Shown here in pieces: positions 45,870-53,424 of a DNA stretch of 54,930 nucleotides. The first letter of the stretch is position 1; every line of letters begins with the position of its first letter. Below the pieces are notes generated by a model. It was given only the letters and a program-made list of their open reading frames with translations. It was not told where the DNA came from and did not search any database. This stretch comes from CAZRQL01 sp964602415 (GTDB lineage Bacteria; Bacteroidota; Bacteroidia; Cytophagales; Flammeovirgaceae). Position numbers and translations under genes: made by a program. The stretch lies in NCBI GenBank assembly GCA_964602415.1, contig CAZRQL010000023.1:1-54930 (forward strand), in the 5' to 3' direction.

Positions 45870-46032
45870 ATGCAGTTTCGTGGCTTGGCATAGTGGCAGA
45901 TTTTTTGCAAAAAAAAGTTCAACCCAAGCACCCCACTTGAACCAATAGCAAAACTGTCATACAACTGCACTCGCACTTCAAAAAGTTCAGTGTACCAACA
46001 TTACGCTAAACCAGTGTTGGCTGTTGGTGTTG
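45870..46032 (-). repeat. Cassette-end-like element downstream of the restriction-modification pair
   Basis: Read on the minus strand, AACAGCCAACACTGGTTTAG lies just past the endonuclease stop, followed by GTAATGTTGGTACACTG. This resembles the element at the window's right end (GCATAACACGGGTTTGGCA, then GTTCAGTG). GTTCAA/TTGAAC hairpin arms followed by eight T (45909-45943) could terminate the transcript. The stretch separates the restriction-modification genes from the convergent iron-binding gene. Confidence 0.4.
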
Positions 46033-46527
46033 TTAATCTACCGACTTATAAACAACCGTACTATTATTTTCAGCCCATTTTTCAGTAAATCCCACGTGGG
46101 AAATAGAGTTACTACTTCTATCAAGTTGTCTTTCTGTTTCTTCTACAAGAACATTTGGTTCTATCTCATATATTACTTTGATTTTCAATGGTTTATTTTT
46201 GAAGAAAATAGCAAAATAAATCTTTTTGTTTCTCCAAATTCTATACAGAGATTCTTCTCTTTTTTCCTTCGGATCTTTAAACATTCTATCAAGTTGACCG
46301 GAACCACCTTCATAACATGAAAGATATTCGTATTTTATAGTTGGGTCTTTGGGGTCGCAGGCATCAGCATCGCGCTTTGAATGAATTAATTCATGCCCCA
46401 AAGTTTCTGCAATAATCATTTCTTTAACGAGACCGGGTTGCAGTATATTCGGAATTCCAATCTTTAATGCAAGATCTTGTGCTTGAATAACCAACTTGAT
46501 TATTGTTTGTATAATTTCTTTTTTCAT
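46033..46527 (-). CDS. Probable type II restriction endonuclease
   Basis: 164 residues, overlapping the methyltransferase stop by 4 bp (ATGA). A PD-(D/E)xK-like core is suggested by HSKRDADACDPKDPTIKYEY near 50-69, then GGSGQLDRMF and a basic RIWRNKKIYFAIFFKN strand. The usual catalytic lysine position reads EYLS, so the assignment relies on context and on the repeated Asp/Glu pattern. The C-terminal ISHVGFTEKWAENN is distinctive but not one I can name. The gene is AT-rich, unlike its neighbours, consistent with transfer. Confidence 0.55.
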   Translation of the reverse strand: MKKEIIQTIIKLVIQAQDLALKIGIPNILQPGLVKEMIIAETLGHELIHSKRDADACDPKDPTIKYEYLSCYEGGSGQLDRMFKDPKEKREESLYRIWRNKKIYFAIFFKNKPLKIKVIYEIEPNVLVEETERQLDRSSNSISHVGFTEKWAENNSTVVYKSVD

Positions 46528-47312
46528 CGAAATAAACTGTATTCTTGTTCTATTTCAATTTTGCGAATTCTTTCGTTTGTAATTTGAATGTAATCGGGAT
46601 TAATTTCAAACCCAATAAAATTTCTATTTAATCGCTTACAAACAGCAAAAGTAGTTCCTACCCCGGAGAAAGGGTCTAAAACGATTTCACCTTCATTAGA
46701 ACTTGCTTTAACAATTCTTTCAATCAATTTTTCTGGTTTTTGAATGGTATTTAGTAACTCTCTGTTAATCAATTCTTTTGACTTGTAAGTAAGTTGTTTA
46801 ATATCGCCCCAAACGTCACCCGGATTTTTCCCGTCTTCGTTAAACTTTGTTTTGCCATATTGTCCATTTGTTACAGAGGGTACTTTTTCACAACGAAGTC
46901 TGTGTTCAAGTTCTACCAATTGCGGAACTCTAATATCATCAAGATTAAATGTTTTTGCCCTTCCTTTTGAAAAGTAAGCTATTAAATCATAGTTGTTCGT
47001 GTAGTTAAGCCTTCCTTGTGCCAAACGACTAGGCTGATACCAAATAATTTTTCTATTAAGTTGCAAGTAAGGCCTGTAATCAATGAAATCAATGCAGTCA
47101 TCTTTACCAAAAAGGTATAACGCTCCGCCGGGTTTTAAAACCCGAGAGAAAATCTTAATCAAGTTCAAATTGTATGTTTGGATGTCAGTAACTTTATCCC
47201 ATTCGTTTGTTGTAACGCCATAGGGTCCGTCACAAACTATTAGGTCAATACTTTCACTGTCTATCTGCTCAATGAATTGTAGTGCGTCGCCTTGATGTAC
47301 TTTATTTAACAT
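46524..47312 (-). CDS. DNA methyltransferase (N4/N6, beta class)
   Basis: 262 residues from the ATG at 47312 (MLNKVHQGDALQFIEQ), a normal start for this class. A longer frame reaches 71 residues upstream into the glycosylase gene and has no family match. The catalytic motif is CDGPYGV (28-31 DGPY, a variant of DPPY) and the SAM-binding motif is DPFSGVGTT from about 213, so motif order is that of the beta class. The protein would protect the DNA site cut by the coupled endonuclease. Adenine-N6 versus cytosine-N4 cannot be decided by eye. Confidence 0.87.
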   Translation of the reverse strand: MLNKVHQGDALQFIEQIDSESIDLIVCDGPYGVTTNEWDKVTDIQTYNLNLIKIFSRVLKPGGALYLFGKDDCIDFIDYRPYLQLNRKIIWYQPSRLAQGRLNYTNNYDLIAYFSKGRAKTFNLDDIRVPQLVELEHRLRCEKVPSVTNGQYGKTKFNEDGKNPGDVWGDIKQLTYKSKELINRELLNTIQKPEKLIERIVKASSNEGEIVLDPFSGVGTTFAVCKRLNRNFIGFEINPDYIQITNERIRKIEIEQEYSLFR

Positions 47313-47382
47313 GGCTTTTCTTTTATGCAAATCTAAGTACTCTGCTTGTAACTTTAATTTGGCTATTTTTATTTTTACACAT

Positions 47383-47964
47383 TTACAGCCAACTAATCTG
47401 CTTTCGCAACTCAGGCAGCACATCTTGCTCAAACCAAGGGTTGCGCTTTTGCCATAGGCGGTTGCGCGGCGAAGGGTGCGGCAAAGGAAAACAGCCTTGC
47501 GATATAAAACTGTCCCATAACAAAACATTGTTTGTCAATGAGTTGTTGGTGTTTAGGTAATATTTTTGGGCGTAGCTGCCCACGAGAAGTTTCAGTTTCA
47601 GATTGGGCATTTGTTCCAGCACTTTGGTGTGCCAAGTAGGTGCGCACTGCGGACGTGGTGGCAAATCGCCGCTTTTGCCCTTTCCCGGGTAGCAAAACCC
47701 CATCGGCACGATGGCAATGCGCGGGTCGTGGTAAAATTGCTCTTTGTCAATTTGCAGCCACCGCCTTAGTTCGTCGCCGCTGGGGTCGTTCCAAGGAATG
47801 CCCGTTTTGTGAACCCTCGTCCCCGGAGCTTGCCCCACGATGAGCAACAAAGCCGAAGCCTTGATGCGCAAAACAGGATTGACCCCCAAGGGCAAATCGC
47901 TACACACCTGACAACGAGCAATTTCAGCGAGCAATGCTTCAATTTTGTGATTGCTTATTGTCAT
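47383..47964 (-). CDS. Uracil-DNA glycosylase family protein
   Basis: 193 residues with the UDG-superfamily N-terminal motif VGQAPGTRVHKTGIPWNDPSGDELRRWL near 45-72, a CYPGKGKSGDLPPRPQC segment near 93 and a C-terminal PLPHPSPRN motif near 160. These match the small UDG-like family in which the GQAPG loop replaces the classical GQDPY. It may excise uracil, but only two Cys (CQVC) near the start recall the Fe-S ligands of family 4. It is followed after 70 bp by the inserted methyltransferase gene. Confidence 0.85.
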   Translation of the reverse strand: MTISNHKIEALLAEIARCQVCSDLPLGVNPVLRIKASALLLIVGQAPGTRVHKTGIPWNDPSGDELRRWLQIDKEQFYHDPRIAIVPMGFCYPGKGKSGDLPPRPQCAPTWHTKVLEQMPNLKLKLLVGSYAQKYYLNTNNSLTNNVLLWDSFISQGCFPLPHPSPRNRLWQKRNPWFEQDVLPELRKQISWL

Positions 47965-47985
47965 AATCAGCCCGCATCGCTTTTG

Positions 47986-48351
47986 TCAAAACACCAAGGC
48001 CATCACCTTGGGCAAAAAAACCACCAACCCAACCAGTGCGGCAAATCCCGAAGCCAAGAGCACTGTGCCTGCGGCTATGTCTTTGGCTTGGGCTGCCAGA
48101 GGATGCTGCTGAGGCGAAGCCAAATCAACCACCTTCTCAAGGGCGGTATTGAAACCCTCGCAAACCAACACCGCCCCAATCGCCGCAAGCAGCCAAAGCC
48201 ACTCTTGCAAAGAAACCCCCAGCAACCAAGCCGCCAACACCACACAAAAACCAAAAAAAACATGCAGCCGCATGTTAAAATCCTGCCAGAGCAGCAATAG
48301 CCCACGCCAAGCAAATATAAAACTGCGAAGTCTTTTGTAATAAGGATTCAT
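47986..48351 (-). CDS. dgkA: Diacylglycerol kinase family protein (DgkA)
   Basis: 121 residues from the ATG at 48351, which overlaps the permease stop by 4 bp. Three membrane helices and the family active site CEGFNTALEKVVDL near 63-76 with AKDIAAGTVLLASG near 88 identify a DgkA/undecaprenol kinase. These enzymes phosphorylate diacylglycerol or undecaprenol in the inner membrane. It lies 21 bp before the glycosylase-family gene, so the run permease-dgkA-udg is likely one transcript. Confidence 0.93.
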   Translation of the reverse strand: MNPYYKRLRSFIFAWRGLLLLWQDFNMRLHVFFGFCVVLAAWLLGVSLQEWLWLLAAIGAVLVCEGFNTALEKVVDLASPQQHPLAAQAKDIAAGTVLLASGFAALVGLVVFLPKVMALVF

Positions 48352-49826
48352 TTTTCGGATTGTCTGACCAGCCAAATAATAGGAAAAACCCCCACAACAG
48401 CAATCATAATCGAAGGAATCGCCGCCTGTGCCAGTTGCTCATCAGTCGCCAGCTCAAAAGCACGTGTCGCCAGCGAATGAAAGCCAAAAGGCCTGAGCAC
48501 CAACGTCATGGGCAACTCTTTGAAAATTTCGACAAAAAGCAAGACCACCGCCGCCCAAAATGATTTGTGCAAGAGCGGATAAACGACCAGCTTCTTGGCC
48601 TGCCATTTCGTTTTGCCCAACATCCACGCACTCTCTTCAAGAGCAGGGTTGATTTTGAGCCTTGCTGCCTCAATGGGCGCAAAGCCAACCGAGAGAAAAC
48701 GAACCACATAGCCATACAGCAAAGCCAAATAACTGCCACTGAGCAAAAAAGGCAAGTATTTTTCCAACCTTGAAAAAAATACCACAATACCCATAGCCAA
48801 CACAGCCCCCGGTACGGCATAACCGGCCAACAATAGCAAAGAAAGCCGCTTTTGCCCACTGAGCAACAAAGAAAAGAAAGCCGTCAAAAATGCCCCAACA
48901 GCGGCCATCAACAAACTGGTCAATAAACTTTGTACCAAGTTCATGGGAACAACCGCCCTGAGAGAGAGAGAAAATAAAATCCCGAAAGGCAATACAAAGC
49001 CCAAAAAGAAGGGCAACCAACAAACCAACCAAATCACAATAGTCTGTAAGCCACCCGCTTTGATTCTGGATATGGGTTTGGGCTTTGAGGAAAAGTAGCG
49101 CAAGTTGCGGCGTTGCCATTTTTCAAAAGCCACCAACAAAAGAGTGAAAAATAGCAGCATAACAGCAAGCCTTGCCGCCACGCCCCTATCGTCCATCGCA
49201 TTCCAAGCCCTAAAAAGTCCGGGGGTTAAGGTATTGACTCCAAAATGCTTAACCGCACCATATTCGTTTAAGGCCTCCATAGCCACCAAAGCCGCCCCCA
49301 CAAAGGCAGAAGGCCTGACCAAAGGCAACACCACCCTCCAAAAAACCTCCCAATCCTTAACCCCCAGCATCTGCCCCGCCTCCAGCAAAGGCAAACTTTG
49401 GGTCTCCAACTCGGCTTTGACACTCAGATAGATATAGGGATACAACACCAAAGACATAACCAACGAACAGCCCCAGAGGTTTACGATGGAATCAAAAGAC
49501 AAAGAAGCGTAACAGTAGGCTACGATGTAGCCGGGCATCGCCAGAGGCACCACCAAAGCCCATCGCCAAAAACTTCGTCCAAAAAAATCATACCGCGCTA
49601 CCAAATAAGCCGTTGGAAATCCCCAACACAAAGAAAGAACAACGACCAATCCCCCAAACCAACCCGTCTCAATTATGTAGTCCGATAGAAGATAGCGCGA
49701 AAAATGCTCCCAGTTGTCTGCTTTTACCTCGAAAACCTCACTCCCAATGGCCAACAAGGGCACAGCTAATACCAAGCCCAACAATCCGACGGCTATCCAT
49801 TGAGAGAAAGATATGCTTTTAGTCAT
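48348..49826 (-). CDS. Ferric-iron ABC transporter permease (FbpB/SfuB-like)
   Basis: 492 residues from the ATG at 49826, with about twelve membrane helices in two halves, the double-domain form of iron permeases. Each half carries a transporter EAA loop (EAGQMLGVKDWEVFWRVVLPLVRP near 155 and LEESAWMLGKTKWQAKKLVVYPLL near 410). It pairs functionally with the binding lipoprotein near 45 kb. The ATP-binding subunit is absent from the window. It starts 19 bp after the lipA stop. Confidence 0.9.
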   Translation of the reverse strand: MTKSISFSQWIAVGLLGLVLAVPLLAIGSEVFEVKADNWEHFSRYLLSDYIIETGWFGGLVVVLSLCWGFPTAYLVARYDFFGRSFWRWALVVPLAMPGYIVAYCYASLSFDSIVNLWGCSLVMSLVLYPYIYLSVKAELETQSLPLLEAGQMLGVKDWEVFWRVVLPLVRPSAFVGAALVAMEALNEYGAVKHFGVNTLTPGLFRAWNAMDDRGVAARLAVMLLFFTLLLVAFEKWQRRNLRYFSSKPKPISRIKAGGLQTIVIWLVCWLPFFLGFVLPFGILFSLSLRAVVPMNLVQSLLTSLLMAAVGAFLTAFFSLLLSGQKRLSLLLLAGYAVPGAVLAMGIVVFFSRLEKYLPFLLSGSYLALLYGYVVRFLSVGFAPIEAARLKINPALEESAWMLGKTKWQAKKLVVYPLLHKSFWAAVVLLFVEIFKELPMTLVLRPFGFHSLATRAFELATDEQLAQAAIPSIMIAVVGVFPIIWLVRQSEK

Positions 49827-49845
49827 CCCCGTTAGGCAAGAGCCT

Positions 49846-50709
49846 CTACACAAATACGTGTCTTTCAGCGTGGTACGAAGAGCGCACCAAAGGGCCTGAC
49901 TCTACGTACTTTAAGCCTCTTTTGAGACCCTCTTCTTTGTAGGCCTCAAACTGCTCAGGTGTAATGTACTCAATGACAGGGTGATGTAGTTTGGTGGGCT
50001 GCAAATACTGCCCCAGCGTGAGAATATCCAACCCGTTGGCAACCAAGTCATCCATGGCTTTGTGGACTTCGTCAGGAGTTTCGCCCAAACCGAGCATAAT
50101 GCCCGACTTGATTCTTTTGCCGTAGTCTTTGGTTCTCTTGATTTGCTCGAGGCTGCGGGTGTAGCGGGCTTGGGGACGAACAGGCCTATAAAGCCGCTCT
50201 ACGGTCTCCATGTTGTGGGAGACTACCTCCTGTCCGGCAGAAATCATCCGCTCCAGTGCCACCCAATCGGCTTTGACATCGGGTATCAGTGTCTCTATGG
50301 TCGTTTGGGGGCAGGTCTCTTTGACTGCCCTGACGGTTTGGTACCATATCTCAGCCCCTTTGTCTTTGAGCTCGTCGCGGTTTACTGAGGTGATGACGGC
50401 GTGCTTAACTTGCATGAGCTTGATGGCTTCGGCCACGCGGCGCGGCTCGTCGGTGTCGTATTCTGTGGGCTTGCCGGTGGCCACGGCACAAAACGAACAC
50501 CCTCTGGTGCAAATATTGCCCAAAATCATAAAAGTAGCCGTTCCTGCGCCCCAGCACTCACCCATGTTGGGACAGTTGCCACTCTCACAAATCGTATGCA
50601 GTTTATATTGATCAACCAGACCTCTTACCATGCGGTACCCTTCACCAACCGGGAGCTTGACCCTCAACCAGTTGGGTTTACGAGAAGGCAGTGTAGGCAA
50701 TTCTATCAT
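49846..50709 (-). CDS. lipA: Lipoyl synthase
   Basis: A 287-residue radical SAM enzyme that inserts two sulfurs into octanoyl-lysine of lipoyl domains. The auxiliary-cluster cysteines lie in CESGNCPNMGECW near 39-51, and the radical-SAM CxxxCxxC in CTRGCSFC near 66-73. The C-terminal RSSYHAERHV is the family's conserved end. It completes the lipoate pathway with LipB, encoded 46 kb away in this window. A strong upstream promoter drives it and perhaps the downstream permease genes. Confidence 0.96.
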   Translation of the reverse strand: MIELPTLPSRKPNWLRVKLPVGEGYRMVRGLVDQYKLHTICESGNCPNMGECWGAGTATFMILGNICTRGCSFCAVATGKPTEYDTDEPRRVAEAIKLMQVKHAVITSVNRDELKDKGAEIWYQTVRAVKETCPQTTIETLIPDVKADWVALERMISAGQEVVSHNMETVERLYRPVRPQARYTRSLEQIKRTKDYGKRIKSGIMLGLGETPDEVHKAMDDLVANGLDILTLGQYLQPTKLHHPVIEYITPEQFEAYKEEGLKRGLKYVESGPLVRSSYHAERHVFV

Positions 50710-50723
50710 TTCAATTTTTCACG

Positions 50724-50753
50724 CAAAGATAGGTTTTAAAGAAAAAAATACAA
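50724..50753 (-). promoter_or_regulatory. Bacteroidota sigma-A promoter for lipA
   Basis: On the minus strand TTG (50751-50753) and TATCTTTG (50724-50731) are exactly 19 bp apart, ending 14 bp before the ATG. Confidence 0.75.
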
Positions 50754-51326
50754 TACAGGGAAACTTTTTAGACCTCACTTTAGTTTGTGGGGGGCTTTTA
50801 TCCTCCCTACGACCCATGAAAACACGACAAGAAACATTCGCCATTTATGAGGCTGCATAGTATTTTGGCTAATTATTTGACAACCAATAAATATCCTACT
50901 CTTAATTAAAAGTAATTTATTTTAACTTAATAGTCAAGAATAAAATTTGTGTATCCACAGTAGCTGAGGATATTTTTTTTACAAAATATTTCAAAAAAAT
51001 TTGGCTGCTTACAATTCAATAATATAATTTGCATTCGAGATAATTATACACTCTAATCAGTCTTATCCTTTCGACAAGTTACCACCAGCAACGTATTCAA
51101 CCAAAATAATACTTTGCTTATGTGAGTGGCAGTAACGAAGCTATCAAAAAATCATCCCGCTCAATCCCTAATAAAAACAAACAATTGAGTTTATGCCGCT
51201 TAAGTTTTTTGCGCAGCAACAACCGAAACAAATTAATTTTCAAAGTCTATCCCATAATATAACATCGCTAAAAAAGCGGTTTTTATTGCGTTTATCACTC
51301 ATAATATTGAAATAAACGAATGTTTT
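50754..51326. other. AT-rich intergenic region before the recombinase
   Basis: 573 bp with no convincing gene on either strand. It is AT-rich and holds a weak hairpin CGCT-AAAAA-AGCG followed by GTTTTTATTG (near 51265-51285). TTGCGTTTAT at 51286-51295 recurs as a direct copy after ssb (53380-53389). No tRNA, attachment duplication or promoter of consensus form was recognised. Confidence 0.4.
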
Positions 51327-52961
51327 ATGATAAAAGCCAGCAAAATCATTCATAAAGAGCAGCAACGAATTAAGATAGATTTTCCCTATAATCAGGAATT
51401 TATCTCACTACTTCGCAAAGTTGATGGCGCAAAATGGAGTGCTACGCACAAAGCCTGGCATGTCCCTTACACAAAAGAGGCTTTTGCCAAATTAAAATCT
51501 CTTTTTCCTGAAATCACGACAGATAAGCCCGAAAAGTCGGAGCAAACAACAGTAAAGCAGCAAATTGTTAATATTCCTGTTAAACAACAAGATGAAATTG
51601 TTTTACCGCAAGTCTCTTCGGTTTTGGCAGAAGTAATCGGAAAGAAAATTATTCTGAAACTACCTAAAAACGAATTAGATATAAAATTCATCTTGACTTT
51701 GCGATTTTCTAAATGGGACAAGGTGCAAAAAGTTTGGCTCATCCCTAACTATCCTGACAATCTGGAAATTATCAAAGAATACTTCAAAGATAGAATTTCT
51801 AATATTACGATTCACCAACAAATAGAGGTAACAAATGCAAGCACAACCCACAAAATAGGTGAAAAAGATGTTTCATGCATCAAAACCCGTCAAGGAAGAC
51901 TCAAATTGGTTTTTGGATTTAACAAAATGCTGACTGTTGCCATCAAAAAAATGCCTTTTTGGTCTTGGGACGCTAAAAATAAATGGTGGACAATTCCTTT
52001 TTCGGATAAGTTATTGACTCAAATTCAGGAAGTTGCACGCAAAGAAGGTTTAAATTTTCGATACGAAGAAGAGCAGGCTGAAAATAACAAAATTGCCCGT
52101 AAAACAGCTTATGACGTTCCTAATTATCGGCACTGTCCTGAAAATATGCTACTCAAACTCAAAGAGTTGCGATACAGCGAGCGAACGATAAAAACCTATA
52201 AAAGCCTTTTTGAAGAATTGATAAACCACTACCCTACCACCGAAATAGACAAAATAGATGAAGCTAAAATCATTGCATTTTGTCAGTATTTGGTGATAGA
52301 CCGCAAAGCCTCTGCCTCTACGCAAAATCAGGCGATTAATGCGATTAAATTTTACTATGAAAGAGTGCTTGGCGGGCAAAGTAAATTCTATTTTTTGGAA
52401 AGACCCAACAAGGAAAAGGCTTTGCCAACGGTGCTGAGTATGGAAGAGGTTACAGCGATTTTGAAAGCCGCCGAGAACCTTAAGCACAAGGCTATTCTGA
52501 CGGTAATCTATTCGGCGGGCTTGCGAATTGGTGAAGTTATAAGTCTGAAAATCAAAGATATTGATCCCGAGCGAAGGCAAATTCGGATTGAGCAAGGAAA
52601 GGGCAAAAAAGACCGTTATACCTTGCTTTCCGCCAAAACCCTCGAACTTTTACGAGCTTATTTCAAAGCCTACAAACCCAAAGAATATTTGTTTGAAGGG
52701 CAAGACGGCGGGCAATATTCGACAAGAAGCATACAAGCATTTTTTCAGGAAATATGCCGAAAAGCAGGCATCAAAAAGAAAGTGAGCGTACACACCTTAC
52801 GACATAGTTTTGCTACGCATTTATTAGAAAACGGCACAGATTTGCGTTACATTCAGGCGTTATTGGGGCATGAAAGCACGAAAACCACCGAAATTTACAC
52901 CCACGTAACCACCAAGGGCTTCGACCAAATAAAAAGCCCCTTAGACGGTTTGGATATTTGA
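51327..52961 (+). CDS. Tyrosine recombinase (Xer-like) with three N-terminal W...WxxP repeats
   Basis: 544 residues. The C-terminal catalytic half is complete: Arg400 (SAGLRIGE), a lysine near 425 (GKGKKDRYT), His489 and Arg492 (HTLRHSF), His515 (LLGHEST) and nucleophile Tyr524 (IYTHV). A SAM-like core-binding domain covers about 270-355 (LRYSERTIKTYKSLF). The first 250 residues hold three related units: WSATHKAWHVPY, WDKVQKVWLIPN and WDAKNKWWTIPF. These recall the HARP-type fold and probably bind DNA. IntI's extra helix is absent. It may rearrange the repeat-bounded genes downstream. Confidence 0.88.
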   Translation: MIKASKIIHKEQQRIKIDFPYNQEFISLLRKVDGAKWSATHKAWHVPYTKEAFAKLKSLFPEITTDKPEKSEQTTVKQQIVNIPVKQQDEIVLPQVSSVLAEVIGKKIILKLPKNELDIKFILTLRFSKWDKVQKVWLIPNYPDNLEIIKEYFKDRISNITIHQQIEVTNASTTHKIGEKDVSCIKTRQGRLKLVFGFNKMLTVAIKKMPFWSWDAKNKWWTIPFSDKLLTQIQEVARKEGLNFRYEEEQAENNKIARKTAYDVPNYRHCPENMLLKLKELRYSERTIKTYKSLFEELINHYPTTEIDKIDEAKIIAFCQYLVIDRKASASTQNQAINAIKFYYERVLGGQSKFYFLERPNKEKALPTVLSMEEVTAILKAAENLKHKAILTVIYSAGLRIGEVISLKIKDIDPERRQIRIEQGKGKKDRYTLLSAKTLELLRAYFKAYKPKEYLFEGQDGGQYSTRSIQAFFQEICRKAGIKKKVSVHTLRHSFATHLLENGTDLRYIQALLGHESTKTTEIYTHVTTKGFDQIKSPLDGLDI

Positions 52962-53001
52962 AAATAAGTATTTATTTTTGGAAAATTACATTTTAAAGTA
53001 G

Positions 53002-53370
53002 ATGCGTGGCTTAAACAAGGTTACATTGATAGGCAACTTAGGTAAAGAACCAGAGGTACAAACTTTGGAAGGAGGAATTACTGTTGCTAAGTTTTCCTTA
53101 GCTACTACGGAAAGCTATAGAGATAAGGAAGGGAACGTGCAGTCAGAAACGGAATGGCATAACGTTGTGGCTTGGCGCAACTTAGCGGACTTGGCAGGAA
53201 AATATTTGAGAAAAGGAAGCCATATTTACTTGGAAGGCAAGATTAAGACTCGCAGTTATGAAGATAAAGATGGGAACAAAAAATACGTTACAGAAATTAT
53301 TGCGGACAGCTTTATCATGCTTGATAAGCCCTCCGATAAAGCGGAAATAAACGCAAGTTTTGAGCAATAA
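53002..53370 (+). CDS. ssb: Single-stranded DNA-binding protein, short form
   Basis: A 122-residue OB-fold protein starting MRGLNKVTLIGNLGKEPEVQTL, with the SLATTESYRDKEGNVQSETEWHNVVAW strand region and GKIKTRSYEDKDGNKKYVTEIIAD. It binds single-stranded DNA during replication, repair and recombination. It is shorter than chromosomal SSB proteins and ends KAEINASFEQ, without the acidic tip that recruits partner proteins. It lies 40 bp after the recombinase on the same strand, and its stop is inside an inverted repeat. Confidence 0.92.
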   Translation: MRGLNKVTLIGNLGKEPEVQTLEGGITVAKFSLATTESYRDKEGNVQSETEWHNVVAWRNLADLAGKYLRKGSHIYLEGKIKTRSYEDKDGNKKYVTEIIADSFIMLDKPSDKAEINASFEQ

Positions 53371-53408
53371 ACGTAAGTGTTGCGTTTATATAGATGTTAT
53401 GCGTTACC
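53347..53408. repeat. Inverted repeat and left boundary of the putative gene cassette
   Basis: ATAAACGCAA (53347-53356) and TTGCGTTTAT (53380-53389) are an exact inverted pair around the ssb stop, with a near copy ATAAACGTAA between them. Immediately after, TGTTATGCGTTACC (53395-53408) is mirrored by GGCAAACGCATAACA at 54747-54761, 11 bp being exact. GTTATGC resembles an integron core site. Confidence 0.55.
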
Positions 53409-53424
53409 ATAAAAAGACGACCGA

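Noticed and set aside
47313..47528. N-terminal extension of the DNA methyltransferase
   Set aside because: The extra 71 codons overlap the glycosylase-family gene and have no methyltransferase features; the ATG at 47312 starts a normal family N-terminus.
50754..51326. Prophage or genomic-island attachment duplication at lipA
   Set aside because: No tRNA or direct duplication of a gene end was found; only a 10-bp repeat was seen and it is reported separately.
51327..52961. Classical integron integrase IntI
   Set aside because: The catalytic half lacks the extra helix region between the second and third patches that marks IntI, and the N-terminus is unlike IntI.
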